Shown here: positions 39,728 through 49,778 of the stretch, piece by piece | Numbering within the stretch: the first letter of the stretch is position 1 | Layout of the letters: every line of letters begins with the position of its first letter | DNA from: Candidatus Cybelea sp. | Lineage (GTDB): Bacteria; Vulcanimicrobiota; Vulcanimicrobiia; Vulcanimicrobiales; Vulcanimicrobiaceae | Length of the DNA stretch: 64,000 nucleotides | Direction: 5' to 3' | Assembly: GCA_036489315.1 (NCBI GenBank) | Contig: DASXFZ010000013.1 | Location: 1-64,000, forward strand | Notes under the pieces: model-generated | Databases searched by the model: none | The model's input: only the letters and a program-made list of their open reading frames with translations | What the model was told of the DNA's origin: nothing | Position numbers and translations under genes: made by a program

Positions 39728-41824
39728 ATGGCTGCTAGGGAATATCCGCTCGAACGCACGAGGAATATCGGCATTGCCGCGCACATCGATGCCGGCAAGA
39801 CGACCTGTACCGAACGTATCCTCTTCTTTACCGGACGCGTGCACAAGATGGGTGAAGTGCACGACGGCGCGGCGACGATGGACTGGATGGTTCAGGAACA
39901 GGAACGCGGCATTACGATCACCTCGGCCGCGACCGCCACGACCTGGCGGGATACGCGCATCAACATCATCGACACGCCGGGGCACGTCGACTTCACCGTC
40001 GAGGTCGAGCGCTCCCTGCGCGTGCTCGACGGCTTAGTCGCGCTCTTCGACTCGGTGGCCGCGGTTCAGCCGCAGTCGGAGACCGTCTGGCGTCAAGCGA
40101 ACAAATATAAGGTTCCGCGCATCGTCTTCGTCAATAAGATGGACCGCATCGGCGCCGACTTCTTCAACGTCGTCGAAAAGATTCGCGAGCGCCTCGGCGC
40201 CCGCGCCGTACCGATTCAGGTGCCGATCGGCGCCGAAGATAAGTTTAAGGGCGTCGTCGATCTGTTCACGATGAAGAAGATCGTCTACACCGACGACCTC
40301 GGCTCGACGATGGCGCAAGAAGAGGTCGACGGCGAGCTGCGCGAGCTCGCGCTGGAATGGCGCCAGCACCTCGTCGAAGCGATCGCCGAACAGGACGACG
40401 AGTTGCTCGAGATCTTCTTCGAGGGCAAAGAGCTGCCGATCGACCGCATGAAGGCGGCGCTGCGCAGGGCGACGATCGAGGGCACGGTGCTGCCGATGCT
40501 CTGCGGTTCGGCCTTCAAGAATAAGGGCATTCAGCCGCTGCTCGACGCGGTGGTCGAATACATGCCCTCGCCGCTGGAAGCCAAGCAGATCGTCGGACGC
40601 GATCCGAAATCGGGCGGCGAGATCACCCGCAAGGCCGCCGACGCCGAGCCGTTCTGCGCGCTGGCCTTCAAGATCGCGACCGATCCGTACGGCAACCTGA
40701 CGTATTTCCGCGTCTATTCCGGCGTGCTCAACAAGGGCAGCTACGTGCTCAACTCGCGCTCGGGGCGCAAGGAGCGCATCGGCCGGATCCTGCGGATGCA
40801 CGCCAACCATCGCGAGGACATCGATTCGATCGGCGCGGGCGACATCGCGGCCGCGGTCGGGCTCTCCGACACGCGCACCGGCGACACCCTGTGCGACGAG
40901 AAGTCGCCGATCGCGCTTGAGTCGATCACGTTCCCGGAGCCGGTCATCCACCAGGCGATCGAGCCCAAGAGCAAGGCCGATCAAGACAAGCTCGGCTTGG
41001 CGCTGACGCGCCTCGCGCAGGAAGATCCGACCTTCCGGATGCGGACCGACGAAGAGACCCAGCAGACGATCATCGCCGGCATGGGCGAACTGCACCTCGA
41101 GATCATCCTCGACCGGCTCCGCCGGGAGTTCAAAGTTGAGGCCAACGTTGGTAAGCCGCAGGTTGCTTACAAAGAAGCGATTACAAAGACCGTTGAAAAG
41201 GAAGGCCGTTTCGTGCGGCAGTCGGGCGGCAAGGGCCAGTACGGCGACGTCTGGCTGCGCGTTCAACCGCAGCCCCCGGGAACGGGCTTTGTTTTCGAGT
41301 GGAAGATTGTCGGCGGCGCGGTTCCAAAAGAGTACGCCAAGGCGGTTCAGGAAGGCATCCGCGAGTCGGCCCAAAACGGCGTGCTCGCCGGCTTCCCGGT
41401 GATGGACTTCAAGGCCGAAGCCTTCGACGGTTCGTTCCACGAGGTCGACTCGTCGGAAATGGCCTTCAAGATTGCCGCCTCGATGGCGTGGAAGGAAGCG
41501 AACCGTTCCGCGGGCCCGATCCTGCTCGAGCCGATCATGAAGGTCGAGGTGACGACGCCCAAAGAGTACATGGGCGCCATCAACGGCGACCTCAGCCGGC
41601 GCCGCGGCGCGATTCACGCGACCGAAGAGGCACCGGGCGGAGCTCAGGTGATCACGGCGCACGTCCCGCTCTCGGAGATGTTCGGGTACGCTACGGATAT
41701 GCGCTCGGCAACACAAGGGCGAGCGACGTACACCATGGAGTTCTCGCATTACGAAAAGGCGCCGAAATCCGTCGAAGAAGAGATCGTCGCTAAGGCGGTC
41801 GGCAAGAAGTTGGCCCCCGCCTGA
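39728..41824 (+). CDS. fusA: elongation factor G
   Basis: EF-G, the translocase GTPase, 698 aa. G motifs are [15 protein letters not shown] (P-loop), [21 protein letters not shown] and NKMDRIGAD. Domain IV/V marks such as [14 protein letters not shown] and [20 protein letters not shown] are present. ATG 39728 is preceded by AACACC, with no strong SD (AACTAAGA), so coupling to rpsG is likely. A separate promoter for tuf follows it. Confidence 0.98.
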   Translation: MAAREYPLERTRNIGIAAHIDAGKTTCTERILFFTGRVHKMGEVHDGAATMDWMVQEQERGITITSAATATTWRDTRINIIDTPGHVDFTVEVERSLRVLDGLVALFDSVAAVQPQSETVWRQANKYKVPRIVFVNKMDRIGADFFNVVEKIRERLGARAVPIQVPIGAEDKFKGVVDLFTMKKIVYTDDLGSTMAQEEVDGELRELALEWRQHLVEAIAEQDDELLEIFFEGKELPIDRMKAALRRATIEGTVLPMLCGSAFKNKGIQPLLDAVVEYMPSPLEAKQIVGRDPKSGGEITRKAADAEPFCALAFKIATDPYGNLTYFRVYSGVLNKGSYVLNSRSGRKERIGRILRMHANHREDIDSIGAGDIAAAVGLSDTRTGDTLCDEKSPIALESITFPEPVIHQAIEPKSKADQDKLGLALTRLAQEDPTFRMRTDEETQQTIIAGMGELHLEIILDRLRREFKVEANVGKPQVAYKEAITKTVEKEGRFVRQSGGKGQYGDVWLRVQPQPPGTGFVFEWKIVGGAVPKEYAKAVQEGIRESAQNGVLAGFPVMDFKAEAFDGSFHEVDSSEMAFKIAASMAWKEANRSAGPILLEPIMKVEVTTPKEYMGAINGDLSRRRGAIHATEEAPGGAQVITAHVPLSEMFGYATDMRSATQGRATYTMEFSHYEKAPKSVEEEIVAKAVGKKLAPA

Positions 41825-41839
41825 CCCGAGCACGGTCCG

Positions 41840-41869
41840 TTGACATTCGCGGGTTTTGCTTGATAATAT
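41840..41869 (+). promoter_or_regulatory. tuf promoter
   Basis: A perfect TTGACA at 41840-41845 is followed by 18 nt and TAATAT (41864-41869), preceded by TGA (TGATAATAT). A 16-nt spacing with GATAAT (41862-41867) is an equally good reading. The promoter begins 16 bp after the fusA stop, so tuf can be transcribed on its own at a high level. Confidence 0.82.
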
Positions 41870-41882
41870 TCCGGGGTTGTGG

Positions 41883-42052
41883 CGCCCCCTGCGATGGGGG
41901 CGTTTACCGCGTAAGGCGGAAAAGAGGCAACTAATACGCCTGGGTCCGTGTACTAGAGTTTAGCCCCAAGGCGGGGTTTGCGCGGCGTAGTCCGCGCGGG
42001 GCGGCAGCCCCAAGGCGTTCCGCGAAGTGGAGCGCGTACTGAAAGGAAAGAG
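41883..42052 (+). promoter_or_regulatory. structured tuf leader with shared element
   Basis: The leader of about 180 nt contains a strong hairpin, CGCCCCC-TGCGAT-GGGGGCG (41883-41902), then CCGC-gtaag-GCGG. Next comes AATACGCCTGGGTCCGTG (41933-41950), nearly identical to a segment in the rplC leader (49733-49750). Further G+C-rich repeats lead to a good SD (AAAGGAAAGAG) at the tuf start. It does not match any riboswitch I know. Control of tuf by leader structure is an inference. Confidence 0.55.
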
Positions 42053-43252
<1,200 letters not shown>

Positions 43253-43263
43253 AGATTTAACTC

Positions 43264-43572
43264 ATGGCGAAACAAATGATCCGCATCCGCCTCAAGGCGT
43301 ACGACCACAAAGTGCTCGATCAGTCGGCGGAACGGATCGTTGAGACCGCCAAGCGTACCGGCGCGTTCGTTAGCGGGCCGGTCCCGCTGCCGACCGAGAT
43401 CAACCGTTTCTGCGTGCAGCGCTCGACCAACAACGATAAGAAGTCGCGCGAGCACTTCGAAATGCGCACGCACAAGCGTCTCATCGACATTCTTCAAGCG
43501 TCGCCCAAGACGATGGACGCGCTGATGCACCTCGACTTGCCCGCCGGCGTGGATATCGAGCTGAAGGCCTAG
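43264..43572 (+). CDS. rpsJ: 30S ribosomal protein S10
   Basis: S10 of the 30S head (also NusE in antitermination), 102 aa, normal length. It shows [39 protein letters not shown] and [12 protein letters not shown]. It starts 11 bp after tuf. Normally rplC follows within a few bases; here rplC is 6.2 kb away and unrelated genes come next. Confidence 0.97.
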   Translation: MAKQMIRIRLKAYDHKVLDQSAERIVETAKRTGAFVSGPVPLPTEINRFCVQRSTNNDKKSREHFEMRTHKRLIDILQASPKTMDALMHLDLPAGVDIELKA

Positions 43573-43624
43573 CCTTCTCGCTCCCGCCGAGCGTCCCAAC
43601 GCGCCCGCAAAGAGGAAACCTTCG

Positions 43625-43653
43625 TTGACGCGTTAACGCGCCTGTGCTACGTT
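43625..43653 (+). promoter_or_regulatory. promoter with 12-bp palindrome
   Basis: TTGACG (43625-43630), 17 nt, TACGTT (43648-43653). A perfect palindrome CGCGTTAACGCG (43629-43640) overlaps the -35 end and spacer, as an operator would. Downstream, GTAACG (43671-43676) and CGTTAC (43693-43698) enclose a CTCGAG-centred inverted repeat in the leader. It would serve the DUF5654-like gene at 43822. Confidence 0.5.
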
Positions 43654-43821
43654 CACCGTACCGAGCAGGTGTAACGGCGGTCTCGAGCCGGTCGTTACCG
43701 TGACGCGCTGTTCGTCGTCGGCCTCCGCGAACAGGCCCGCGTCAGCGGATCGGGCCGGGTCAAGCATCCGGCCCGCTCCTCGTTGGCGGTAATGCCCCGT
43801 TGCCGGAACGAAGAGCCACGG

Positions 43822-44088
43822 ATGGAAGTGAAGTCGAGCTACATCGGTACCATGATCGGTCTTGCGACGGTGGCCTTCGGCCTGATCGCCGCCGGTGCGT
43901 GGAACAAGTTCATCAGCGACGTCATCGCGCTCTTTCTCAAGCCCGGCAGCGGGGTCGTCGCCGAGTTGGTCTATGCGGTCGTGATTACGATCATCGCGAT
44001 CGTCGTCGTCCAGAGCCTCGCCAAGCTCGCCGAAAAAGAGGCGGAGCTCACGGCGAAGCTTCCGTTCTCGAAGAAGCCGCAGGAGTAG
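43822..44088 (+). CDS. DUF5654-like small membrane protein
   Basis: An 88-aa protein with two hydrophobic helices: TMIGLATVAFGLIAAGAWNK and AELVYAVVITIIAIVVVQSL, then a charged Lys/Glu C-terminus. The pattern ATVAFGLIAAGAWN matches the DUF5654 family as I remember it. ATG 43822 is preferred; an upstream ATG at 43783 would add residues unlike the family. It sits at the first position of the block inserted between rpsJ and rplC and has its own candidate promoter. Function unknown. Confidence 0.75.
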   Translation: MEVKSSYIGTMIGLATVAFGLIAAGAWNKFISDVIALFLKPGSGVVAELVYAVVITIIAIVVVQSLAKLAEKEAELTAKLPFSKKPQE

Positions 44089-44090
44089 CG

Positions 44091-44531
44091 CTAGCCCTCC
44101 GCAGCGCCGTTCGATCTCTTCGGCGGCCTCCCCGAACGGATTCGGAACGCCAGCTCCGGGCGGTGCTGCAGCGGCGGATAAACGTGCGCCCGCACCTCGA
44201 AGCCTTTCTTTTCAAGGCCTAATCCCAGCGCGGCTTGCTGGATGCCGTGCAGGATCGCGGCGTTGAGCGTCTCGTCGGCGACGCTTAAATCCATCAGGCT
44301 GTCGATGTGGCGGCTCTTCGTCAGCAGCGTGAGCCGGATCTCACCGGGAATCCGCTGCGACTCTTGCTCTTCGTCGAGGGGATCGTGAAAGACGACGACG
44401 TGGCGATCCTCATAGACGACCTCGTTGCCGGCGACGAGGTGCTCCCATGCCTTGCGCTCCTTGATCCAGCGCGGCTGCGCTCCCAGAACGTCGACGGGCG
44501 CAATGCCCCGCTTTAAAGCATCCTCGCTCAT
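44091..44531 (-). CDS. HIT-like protein lacking the catalytic histidine triad
   Basis: A 146-aa protein that aligns with its divergent neighbour (44613-45056): both have EVVYED at the start of the domain, a SLxDLSV/DISLGD segment, ILHGIQQAALGLGLEKKGF against GGIQKVALSLGLYETGF, and YPPLQH against LPPYQH. Where the active HIT protein has HVHIHIL, this one has ELAFRIR, so all triad histidines are gone. It is likely a pseudoenzyme or regulatory partner rather than a hydrolase. ATG 44531 or 44546 could be the start. Confidence 0.65.
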   Translation of the reverse strand: MSEDALKRGIAPVDVLGAQPRWIKERKAWEHLVAGNEVVYEDRHVVVFHDPLDEEQESQRIPGEIRLTLLTKSRHIDSLMDLSVADETLNAAILHGIQQAALGLGLEKKGFEVRAHVYPPLQHRPELAFRIRSGRPPKRSNGAAEG

Positions 44532-44612
44532 GCATTTGCCGTTCACCCGTTTTGCAGCGATTGCCTGCCGCCAAAGGACGTTGCTCGCCGCGTCGGAAAG
44601 CCAGCCTGACCA

Positions 44613-45056
44613 ATGACACGTTGGCTTTCAGAATTAATCGGCGGTCCCGAGCAGTCGGTGTGGGAAAAGCCCGACCCCAACCACACGTTCCGCGGACGGC
44701 TCGACGGTACGCGGGCAAAGGCCGATGAAGTCGTCTACGAAGACGACGAGGTTTTTGCCTTTCGTCACAACATCGACCCGAGCAAAGAGGAATGGTGGGA
44801 GATCCACGTCGTCATCATCCCGAAGAAATGGGTCCCGACGATTCTCGATATCTCGCTGGGCGACGCCTACATCTGGCACCGCCTGATCGGCGGCATTCAA
44901 AAGGTCGCCCTCTCCTTGGGCCTCTACGAAACGGGTTTTATGATTCGGATGGGCGTCCTGCCTCCGTATCAGCACACGGAGCACGTGCACATCCACATCC
45001 TCTCGGGTAAACACCGCTCCACCGTCGTCGACGGGCCGCTTCCGGATGTCAGCTGA
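44613..45056 (+). CDS. HIT family protein
   Basis: A 147-aa histidine-triad protein, the fold of nucleotide hydrolases/transferases such as Hint and AP4A hydrolase. The triad is EHVHIHILSG with His124, His126 and His128. The N-terminal half has VVYEDDEVFAFRHNIDPSK and IHVVIIPKKWVPTILDI. The GIQKVALSLGLYETGF helix matches the degenerate paralogue on the other strand. Its end overlaps the chromate transporter gene by 11 bp. The substrate is unknown. Confidence 0.88.
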   Translation: MTRWLSELIGGPEQSVWEKPDPNHTFRGRLDGTRAKADEVVYEDDEVFAFRHNIDPSKEEWWEIHVVIIPKKWVPTILDISLGDAYIWHRLIGGIQKVALSLGLYETGFMIRMGVLPPYQHTEHVHIHILSGKHRSTVVDGPLPDVS

Positions 45057-45603
45057 CGCGCGGCCGTCGCTGACAAGCATCGCGTTCGCCTTTGCCAGCA
45101 TCTCCGCCACCTCGTTCGGCGGCGGCCAGAAGGCTTCGATCCGCCAACAGGTGCTCGCGCGCGGCTGGATGGACGCCGATGGTTTTCTCGACGGTTTGGA
45201 GATCGCGCAGGTGCTGCCCGGGCCGAACCTGCTCAACCTCGCGATCTACTGCGGGCAGAAAGTTCGCGGCGTGCCGGGAGCGCTTGCCGCGTTCTGCGGC
45301 GCAAGCGTACCGCCGTTCGTCATCGTACTAATAGCCGGCGCGCTCTACTTTAAATACGCGGCAAATCCGTTCGTCGCGGGCGCTCTGCGCGGCTGCGCCG
45401 CCGGCGCGCTCGGATTAACGATCGGCAACGCACTCGAACTGACCTGGGACGAACGCAAGAGCTGGTACGCGATCGCGCTGGTCGCGATTACCGCGGCCGC
45501 CGTCTCGCTGCTGCGCATGCCGCTGCTGCTGGTGCTCGTGGTCTTCGGCGGGGCCGGCGTCGTTTTCGAAACGCTGCGAAGCCGGCGAGAAGCACGTGGC
45601 TGA
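45046..45603 (+). CDS. chromate transporter (CHR family), first half-size subunit
   Basis: A 185-aa membrane protein with one CHR domain: SISATSFGGGQKASIRQQVL (the FGG motif), EIAQVLPGPNLLNLAIYCG and several hydrophobic spans. Short-chain CHR proteins work as pairs of homologous subunits with opposite topology, and the second is encoded next. They export chromate or related oxyanions, although many homologues have no tested substrate. It starts within the HIT gene and overlaps the second subunit by 8 bp. Confidence 0.88.
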   Translation: MSADARPSLTSIAFAFASISATSFGGGQKASIRQQVLARGWMDADGFLDGLEIAQVLPGPNLLNLAIYCGQKVRGVPGALAAFCGASVPPFVIVLIAGALYFKYAANPFVAGALRGCAAGALGLTIGNALELTWDERKSWYAIALVAITAAAVSLLRMPLLLVLVVFGGAGVVFETLRSRREARG

Positions 45604-46138
45604 CACCTTTCATTCGGTGCTGCAGCTGCTCTGGGTCTTCGCGCAGCTCTCGGTGCTGGGCTTCGGCGGCGGAAAAGGGATCATCCCGCAGATGCACACC
45701 GACGCGGTGGCGACGCACCACTGGGTTTCGTCGCAGCGGTTCACGCAGTTCTATACGATCGGCAAGCTCGTCCCCGGCCCCACCACGATCTTTGCGGCAT
45801 TGATCGGCTACGCGGCGACGCCCTCGCGCCCGCTGCTGGGCGCGGCCGTCGCCACTATCGGAATGTTCGTACCCTCCAGCCTGATCATGATTGCGTTTGA
45901 CGCGCTGTGGCGGCGCTTCGCCGCATCGCCGTGGCGCGCCATCATCTCGCGCGGCCTCGCTCCGGCGATTGTCGGGCTCGTCTGGTCGAGCGTGATGACG
46001 ATCGCCCGCGGCGCGCCATCGTCGGTTATAGCCTACGTGACGGCGGCGGTGGTGGTCGTACTGATGCTGCGCACGAAGATCAGCGCGCCGCTGCTCATCC
46101 TCCTCAGCGGTGGCGTAGGGGTCGTCGCGCTTCGATAA
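45596..46138 (+). CDS. chromate transporter (CHR family), second half-size subunit
   Basis: A 180-aa membrane protein, partner of the preceding CHR subunit. It has LWVFAQLSVLGFGGGKGIIPQ with the FGGG signature, TIGKLVPGPTTIFAALIGYA (the PGP motif) and hydrophobic spans up to LLILLSGGVGVVAL. The start is GTG at 45596. The two CHR genes are translationally coupled and form the usual antiparallel pair. Confidence 0.88.
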   Translation: MADTFHSVLQLLWVFAQLSVLGFGGGKGIIPQMHTDAVATHHWVSSQRFTQFYTIGKLVPGPTTIFAALIGYAATPSRPLLGAAVATIGMFVPSSLIMIAFDALWRRFAASPWRAIISRGLAPAIVGLVWSSVMTIARGAPSSVIAYVTAAVVVVLMLRTKISAPLLILLSGGVGVVALR

Positions 46139-46153
46139 GCGAACGAACGGCGG

Positions 46154-46579
46154 ATGCCCATCGACCTTCACGAGCTCCGTTCGCGCTCGTTCCACGGCAC
46201 GAAACGCCGCATCTACCATTTGCTCGAGGAGATGGGTACCTCCGGCGATCAGATCTGGCCGTTTGCCTCGCAGCCCTTCATGCGCTCTCCGGGCCCGCTG
46301 ACGCCGGGGCGTACCGAAGAGTGGCACCTCGGCATCCATAGTATCCTCGAAGAGGCTGTTCCCGAGGAGCGGATCGTGTGGCGCTTTCAAAACGAGGGAT
46401 TCGACGGCACGCACGCGTTCGTCTTGGGAACGCTGGGGAAGGAGACGGTCGTGGAGTACCGCGTCGATGCGACGCTCTCCGATACCGACGGACGTCTGCT
46501 GTGGCGGCGCTTCGAAGATCAGTTCGAACGATCGATCGAAGCCCTCTTCGACAAGCTTGCGCGCGTCCTCAAGCGCTAA
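46154..46579 (+). CDS. hypothetical protein, possibly SRPBCC fold
   Basis: A 141-aa soluble protein. The order of short strands (WPFASQPFMRSPGPLTPG, WHLGIHSILEEAVPEERIVW, in parts) followed by TVVEYRVDATLSD, RLLWRRFEDQFERS and a long C-terminal helix suggests a START/SRPBCC-like domain such as polyketide cyclase or DUF1857-type proteins. No motif is decisive. It is 12 bp before gcdH on the same strand and may be co-transcribed with it. Confidence 0.55.
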   Translation: MPIDLHELRSRSFHGTKRRIYHLLEEMGTSGDQIWPFASQPFMRSPGPLTPGRTEEWHLGIHSILEEAVPEERIVWRFQNEGFDGTHAFVLGTLGKETVVEYRVDATLSDTDGRLLWRRFEDQFERSIEALFDKLARVLKR

Positions 46580-46591
46580 CCGTCCGTAGCG

Positions 46592-47752
46592 ATGCCTGAT
46601 CCAGTCGACTTCATCGACGTTTCGGGTTTGCTCTCCGACGAAGAGCGGCTCGTTCGCGACACCGTCCGCGCCTACGTGCGCGAGCGCATCACGCCGCAGG
46701 TCGCGCAGTGGTTCGAAGAAGGAATCCTACCGCGCGAACTGGGGCCGGAACTCGGCCGGCTCGGCCTGTTGGGGATGCATCTCGAAGGTTACGGCTGCGC
46801 GGGCGCGAGCGCCGTCGCTTATGGCATCGCGTGTCTCGAACTCGAGGCCGGCGACTCGGGCGTGCGCAGCTTCGCCTCGGTGCAGGGGTCGCTTGCGATG
46901 TATTCGATCTGGCGCTGGGGTGACGAAGCACAAAAGGAGCGCTGGCTTCCGGCGATGGCGCGCGGCGAAGTCATCGGCTGCTTCGGCCTTACCGAGCCGG
47001 ATTTCGGCAGCAATCCCGCCGGCATGCGCACCTCCGCGCGGCGCGATGGACCGGACTGGGTCCTCGACGGCACCAAGATGTGGATCACGAACGGATCGAT
47101 CGCCGATCTGGCGATCGTTTGGGCGCAGACCGCCGACGGCATTCGCGGGTTTATCGTTCCGCGCGACACGCCTGGCTTTAGCGCTTCTGACATTCACAAG
47201 AAGCTTTCGCTGCGGGCCTCGGTTACGAGCGAGCTCGCGCTGAACGGATGCCGGCTCCCGGCCGACGCGCTTCTGCCCAACGGCGGAGGACTGGGCGCCC
47301 CGCTCTCGTGCCTGAACGAAGCGCGCTACGGAATCATCTGGGGCGCGATGGGCGCCGCACGCAGCTGCTACGAAACGGCGCTGGAGTACGGCAAGACGCG
47401 CGTGCAGTTCGACCGGCCGATCGGGGGCTTTCAGCTCACGCAGGCCAAGCTCGTGGACATGCTGCTCGAACTGAACAAAGGTACGCTGCTCGCACTGCAT
47501 CTTGGCCGCGCGAAGGACGAGCACCGGCTGCATCCCTCGCAGGTCAGCTTCGCGAAGCTCAACAACGTCCGCGAGGCGCTTGCGATCGCTCGCGCGGCGC
47601 GCACGATCCTCGGCGCAAACGGCGTGACCCTCGAGTACCCGGTGATCCGGCACATGAACAACCTCGAGTCGGTGCTGACCTACGAGGGAACCAGCGAGAT
47701 GCACGCGCTGGTCGTCGGCAAAGAAGTTACCGGCATCGCCGCCTTTACATAA
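46592..47752 (+). CDS. gcdH: glutaryl-CoA dehydrogenase
   Basis: GcdH oxidises and decarboxylates glutaryl-CoA to crotonyl-CoA with FAD, in lysine, tryptophan and aromatic breakdown. The 386-aa protein has the glutarate-binding Arg in GVRSFASVQGSLAM, GCFGLTEPDFGSNPAGM, SLRASVTSELALNGC, CLNEARYGIIWGAMGAA and the catalytic base Glu365 in LTYEGTSEMHAL. These differ from ordinary acyl-CoA dehydrogenases and match GCDH closely. It may drain carbon from the aromatic CoA route encoded at 19-34 kb, an inference. It is in the block between rpsJ and rplC. Confidence 0.88.
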   Translation: MPDPVDFIDVSGLLSDEERLVRDTVRAYVRERITPQVAQWFEEGILPRELGPELGRLGLLGMHLEGYGCAGASAVAYGIACLELEAGDSGVRSFASVQGSLAMYSIWRWGDEAQKERWLPAMARGEVIGCFGLTEPDFGSNPAGMRTSARRDGPDWVLDGTKMWITNGSIADLAIVWAQTADGIRGFIVPRDTPGFSASDIHKKLSLRASVTSELALNGCRLPADALLPNGGGLGAPLSCLNEARYGIIWGAMGAARSCYETALEYGKTRVQFDRPIGGFQLTQAKLVDMLLELNKGTLLALHLGRAKDEHRLHPSQVSFAKLNNVREALAIARAARTILGANGVTLEYPVIRHMNNLESVLTYEGTSEMHALVVGKEVTGIAAFT

Positions 47753-47760
47753 CCGCAGGC

Positions 47761-49614
47761 CTACACGTAGTCCGCGAGCTTGAGGTTGACGTCGCGCTCG
47801 CCCGTTGCATTGCGCACGTGCAAGTGGACGACGGTGCCCGCCGATCCCGAGAGCAGACCGCGCAGTGCCGCGAGCGACATGCGCGAAGCCGGTCCGCCGT
47901 CGACGCTGACGATCACGTCGTCCTTGGCGAGCCCGGCAGCGGCCGCCGGGGAACCCGCGATCGCCGAAAGCACCGTGAACTCACCGGCGCGATCGATGAG
48001 GAAGAGGCCCGAGCGATCGTACGGGAAGCTCGAATCGAACGCGGCGCTCTTCACTAGATACAGCGCGTGCTTGCCGTAGTCGAAGGTGACGACGAAACGC
48101 CGCCAGACCCCACCGCCGAGGTTGGCGGGATTATAGGGATTCGAAAACGCGCCCGACTTGTCGCTGGTGAAGTCGGCGATGCTGTTGGCGATCGTGAACG
48201 GTCCGATCGTCAGGTTGGGAATCCGCCCCAGACGCCCGAACGACGGACCGCCGACCCCGAAGCCCGTTACTCCTACTGGCGTCTTGGCAAGCGCGGCGAT
48301 CGTTGGGTTCTGCGCGAGGAACGGAGCAGCGAGCGTCAGCGCGGCGCGGCTGCCGGTGTCGACTTCGGCGCTCGTCGTCACGCCGTCGACGCCGACGTCG
48401 ATGCGCGGGATCGTCCCGTCGATGATGAAGGGAAGGCTGGCGCTGCCGGCAGGCGGCGACGCGCTTGCGGGCATCGTCAGCGTCATCTTCGCGTTTGCGT
48501 AGTCGATCGTCGTGACGTAGCGCGCCAAGAACTGGTAGCCGAGCATCCCGTCGATCTGCATTCCCTCGCCCATTCCGAATCCGGTGGCGATCGGGAGCAC
48601 GAGCACGTATTGATTGCCGACCTTCGCGCTGCCGACGCCGATCGAATCGATGCGCGCGAAGGCGGCGCCCTCGGTTTGGCTGCCGACTCCGCCGAGCTGC
48701 GCCTCTCCGGAGGTTTTCGCGCCCAGGCGTCTGGCGAGCTCGGGCGTCACGATGTAATCGCCGCCGCTATCGAGCACGAACGTGTAGGGGCCGCGCCCGT
48801 TGAGCATTACGCTGACGTAGAGGTGGTTGTTGACGACCTGGACTGGTACGGTCGCGGTAGTTGCGCCGGCAATCGAGAAATCGTGGAGGTGCTGCGCCGG
48901 AAGATTCATCCGCTCGCCGATCGGCTCGTTGAGCACGAGGGCGCCGGTGCGACTGCTCGTCGCGTTTCCTTCAGAGGTCCTCGTACTGGTGAGAAACGGA
49001 TAGGTGAGGCCGTCGACGCGGTGATAGTTGGAAAGAACCGTCGTCGCCGAGACGTTGCCGAAGCTGGTATTCTCACGCGCGATGAGGTGTGTCTGCTCGT
49101 CGAGCCAGAGGTCGATCTCGCTGCCGTTCGCCGGGGTCACCGCGAGCACGTCGTAAGTGCGGCCGTTGTCGCTTCGGCTGCCGGCGTAGACGACGACGGC
49201 GCCGCCGGCGCCGGGCTTGAGATAGCCAAGCGTCGCCAGATAGGCTTGATCGATCGCCTGCTGGCGGCCGGGGATTCCGCCGTCCACCGTGACGAGGCCG
49301 GAGTAGTCCTGGTTCCAGGCAACGCTCCCGGTCCAGCCGCTTGCTCCGGTGAGGGCCCCGCCGGCCTGCGAGCTGTAGAAGCGACCGGCGCGGACGTCGT
49401 CCCACTCCGCCGCGGTCGCGCGAATTCCCACCGCCTCCATGCTGCCCGTGGTATGAATCGAGGTGATCGAGCCGATCGGGCGGCCGAGCGTCGCCTTGCG
49501 CAAAGCGTCGAGCAGCGCCGCCGTCGGCGTGGCGGCTGCCGCCGGGGCCGTCGATAGCACCGCTGGCAGGTAAATTGCGGCAAAAAGAACCGAAATCCGG
49601 CGATTGCGCGGCAT
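47761..49614 (-). CDS. aspartyl protease-like protein with C-terminal PDZ domain, exported
   Basis: A 617-aa exported protein. MPRNRRISVLFAAIYLP begins a signal peptide (to about APAAAA). The N-terminal third has outer-membrane lipoprotein-like strands (SVAWNQDYSGLVTVDGG). Two retropepsin-like half sites follow, FVLDSGGDYIVTPE and SAEVDTGSRAALTL, and the last 100 residues form a PDZ domain (SAIAGSPAAAAGLAKDDVIV, SVDGGPASRM). The fold is that of bacterial aspartyl protease/PDZ proteins. Proteolysis is not shown. The gene is divergent from rplC, and its start at ATG 49614 leaves room for the rplC promoter. Confidence 0.8.
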   Translation of the reverse strand: MPRNRRISVLFAAIYLPAVLSTAPAAAATPTAALLDALRKATLGRPIGSITSIHTTGSMEAVGIRATAAEWDDVRAGRFYSSQAGGALTGASGWTGSVAWNQDYSGLVTVDGGIPGRQQAIDQAYLATLGYLKPGAGGAVVVYAGSRSDNGRTYDVLAVTPANGSEIDLWLDEQTHLIARENTSFGNVSATTVLSNYHRVDGLTYPFLTSTRTSEGNATSSRTGALVLNEPIGERMNLPAQHLHDFSIAGATTATVPVQVVNNHLYVSVMLNGRGPYTFVLDSGGDYIVTPELARRLGAKTSGEAQLGGVGSQTEGAAFARIDSIGVGSAKVGNQYVLVLPIATGFGMGEGMQIDGMLGYQFLARYVTTIDYANAKMTLTMPASASPPAGSASLPFIIDGTIPRIDVGVDGVTTSAEVDTGSRAALTLAAPFLAQNPTIAALAKTPVGVTGFGVGGPSFGRLGRIPNLTIGPFTIANSIADFTSDKSGAFSNPYNPANLGGGVWRRFVVTFDYGKHALYLVKSAAFDSSFPYDRSGLFLIDRAGEFTVLSAIAGSPAAAAGLAKDDVIVSVDGGPASRMSLAALRGLLSGSAGTVVHLHVRNATGERDVNLKLADYV

Positions 49615-49640
49615 GCGGGCTAGTACGAGGGCGCTGCGCC

Positions 49641-49669
49641 TTGACCTCGCGCTACGGCCCTGATACACT
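49641..49669 (+). promoter_or_regulatory. rplC (split S10 operon) promoter
   Basis: TTGACC (49641-49646), 17 nt, TACACT (49664-49669), preceded by TGA (TGATACACT). This fits the rpoB/rpsL/tuf pattern and shows that the displaced rplC-rpsM segment has its own strong promoter. Confidence 0.78.
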
Positions 49670-49687
49670 GCCGAAGTTGCGGTTGAG

Positions 49688-49750
49688 GCCGGTACGCTTT
49701 TTCATGATGCGGACCGGCAAAAAAGATTTACCAATACGCCTGGCCCCGTG
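49688..49750 (+). promoter_or_regulatory. rplC leader: hairpin and element shared with tuf leader
   Basis: GCCGGT (49688-49693) pairs with ACCGGC (49713-49718), with CGC/GCG pairing inside it and AAAAAAG after. Then AATACGCCTGGCCCCGTG (49733-49750) repeats the tuf leader element AATACGCCTGGGTCCGTG with 16 of 18 bases identical. Its position, between promoter and first ribosomal gene in both cases, suggests shared control of the two transcripts. Confidence 0.55.
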
Positions 49751-49778
49751 GCCTCGCACTCTCTAAGAGAACGGACGA

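Noticed and set aside
43573-43821. Possible tRNA or small RNA gene after rpsJ
   Set aside because: No cloverleaf or TTCGA-type T-loop could be found; the inverted repeats fit operator or leader structures better.
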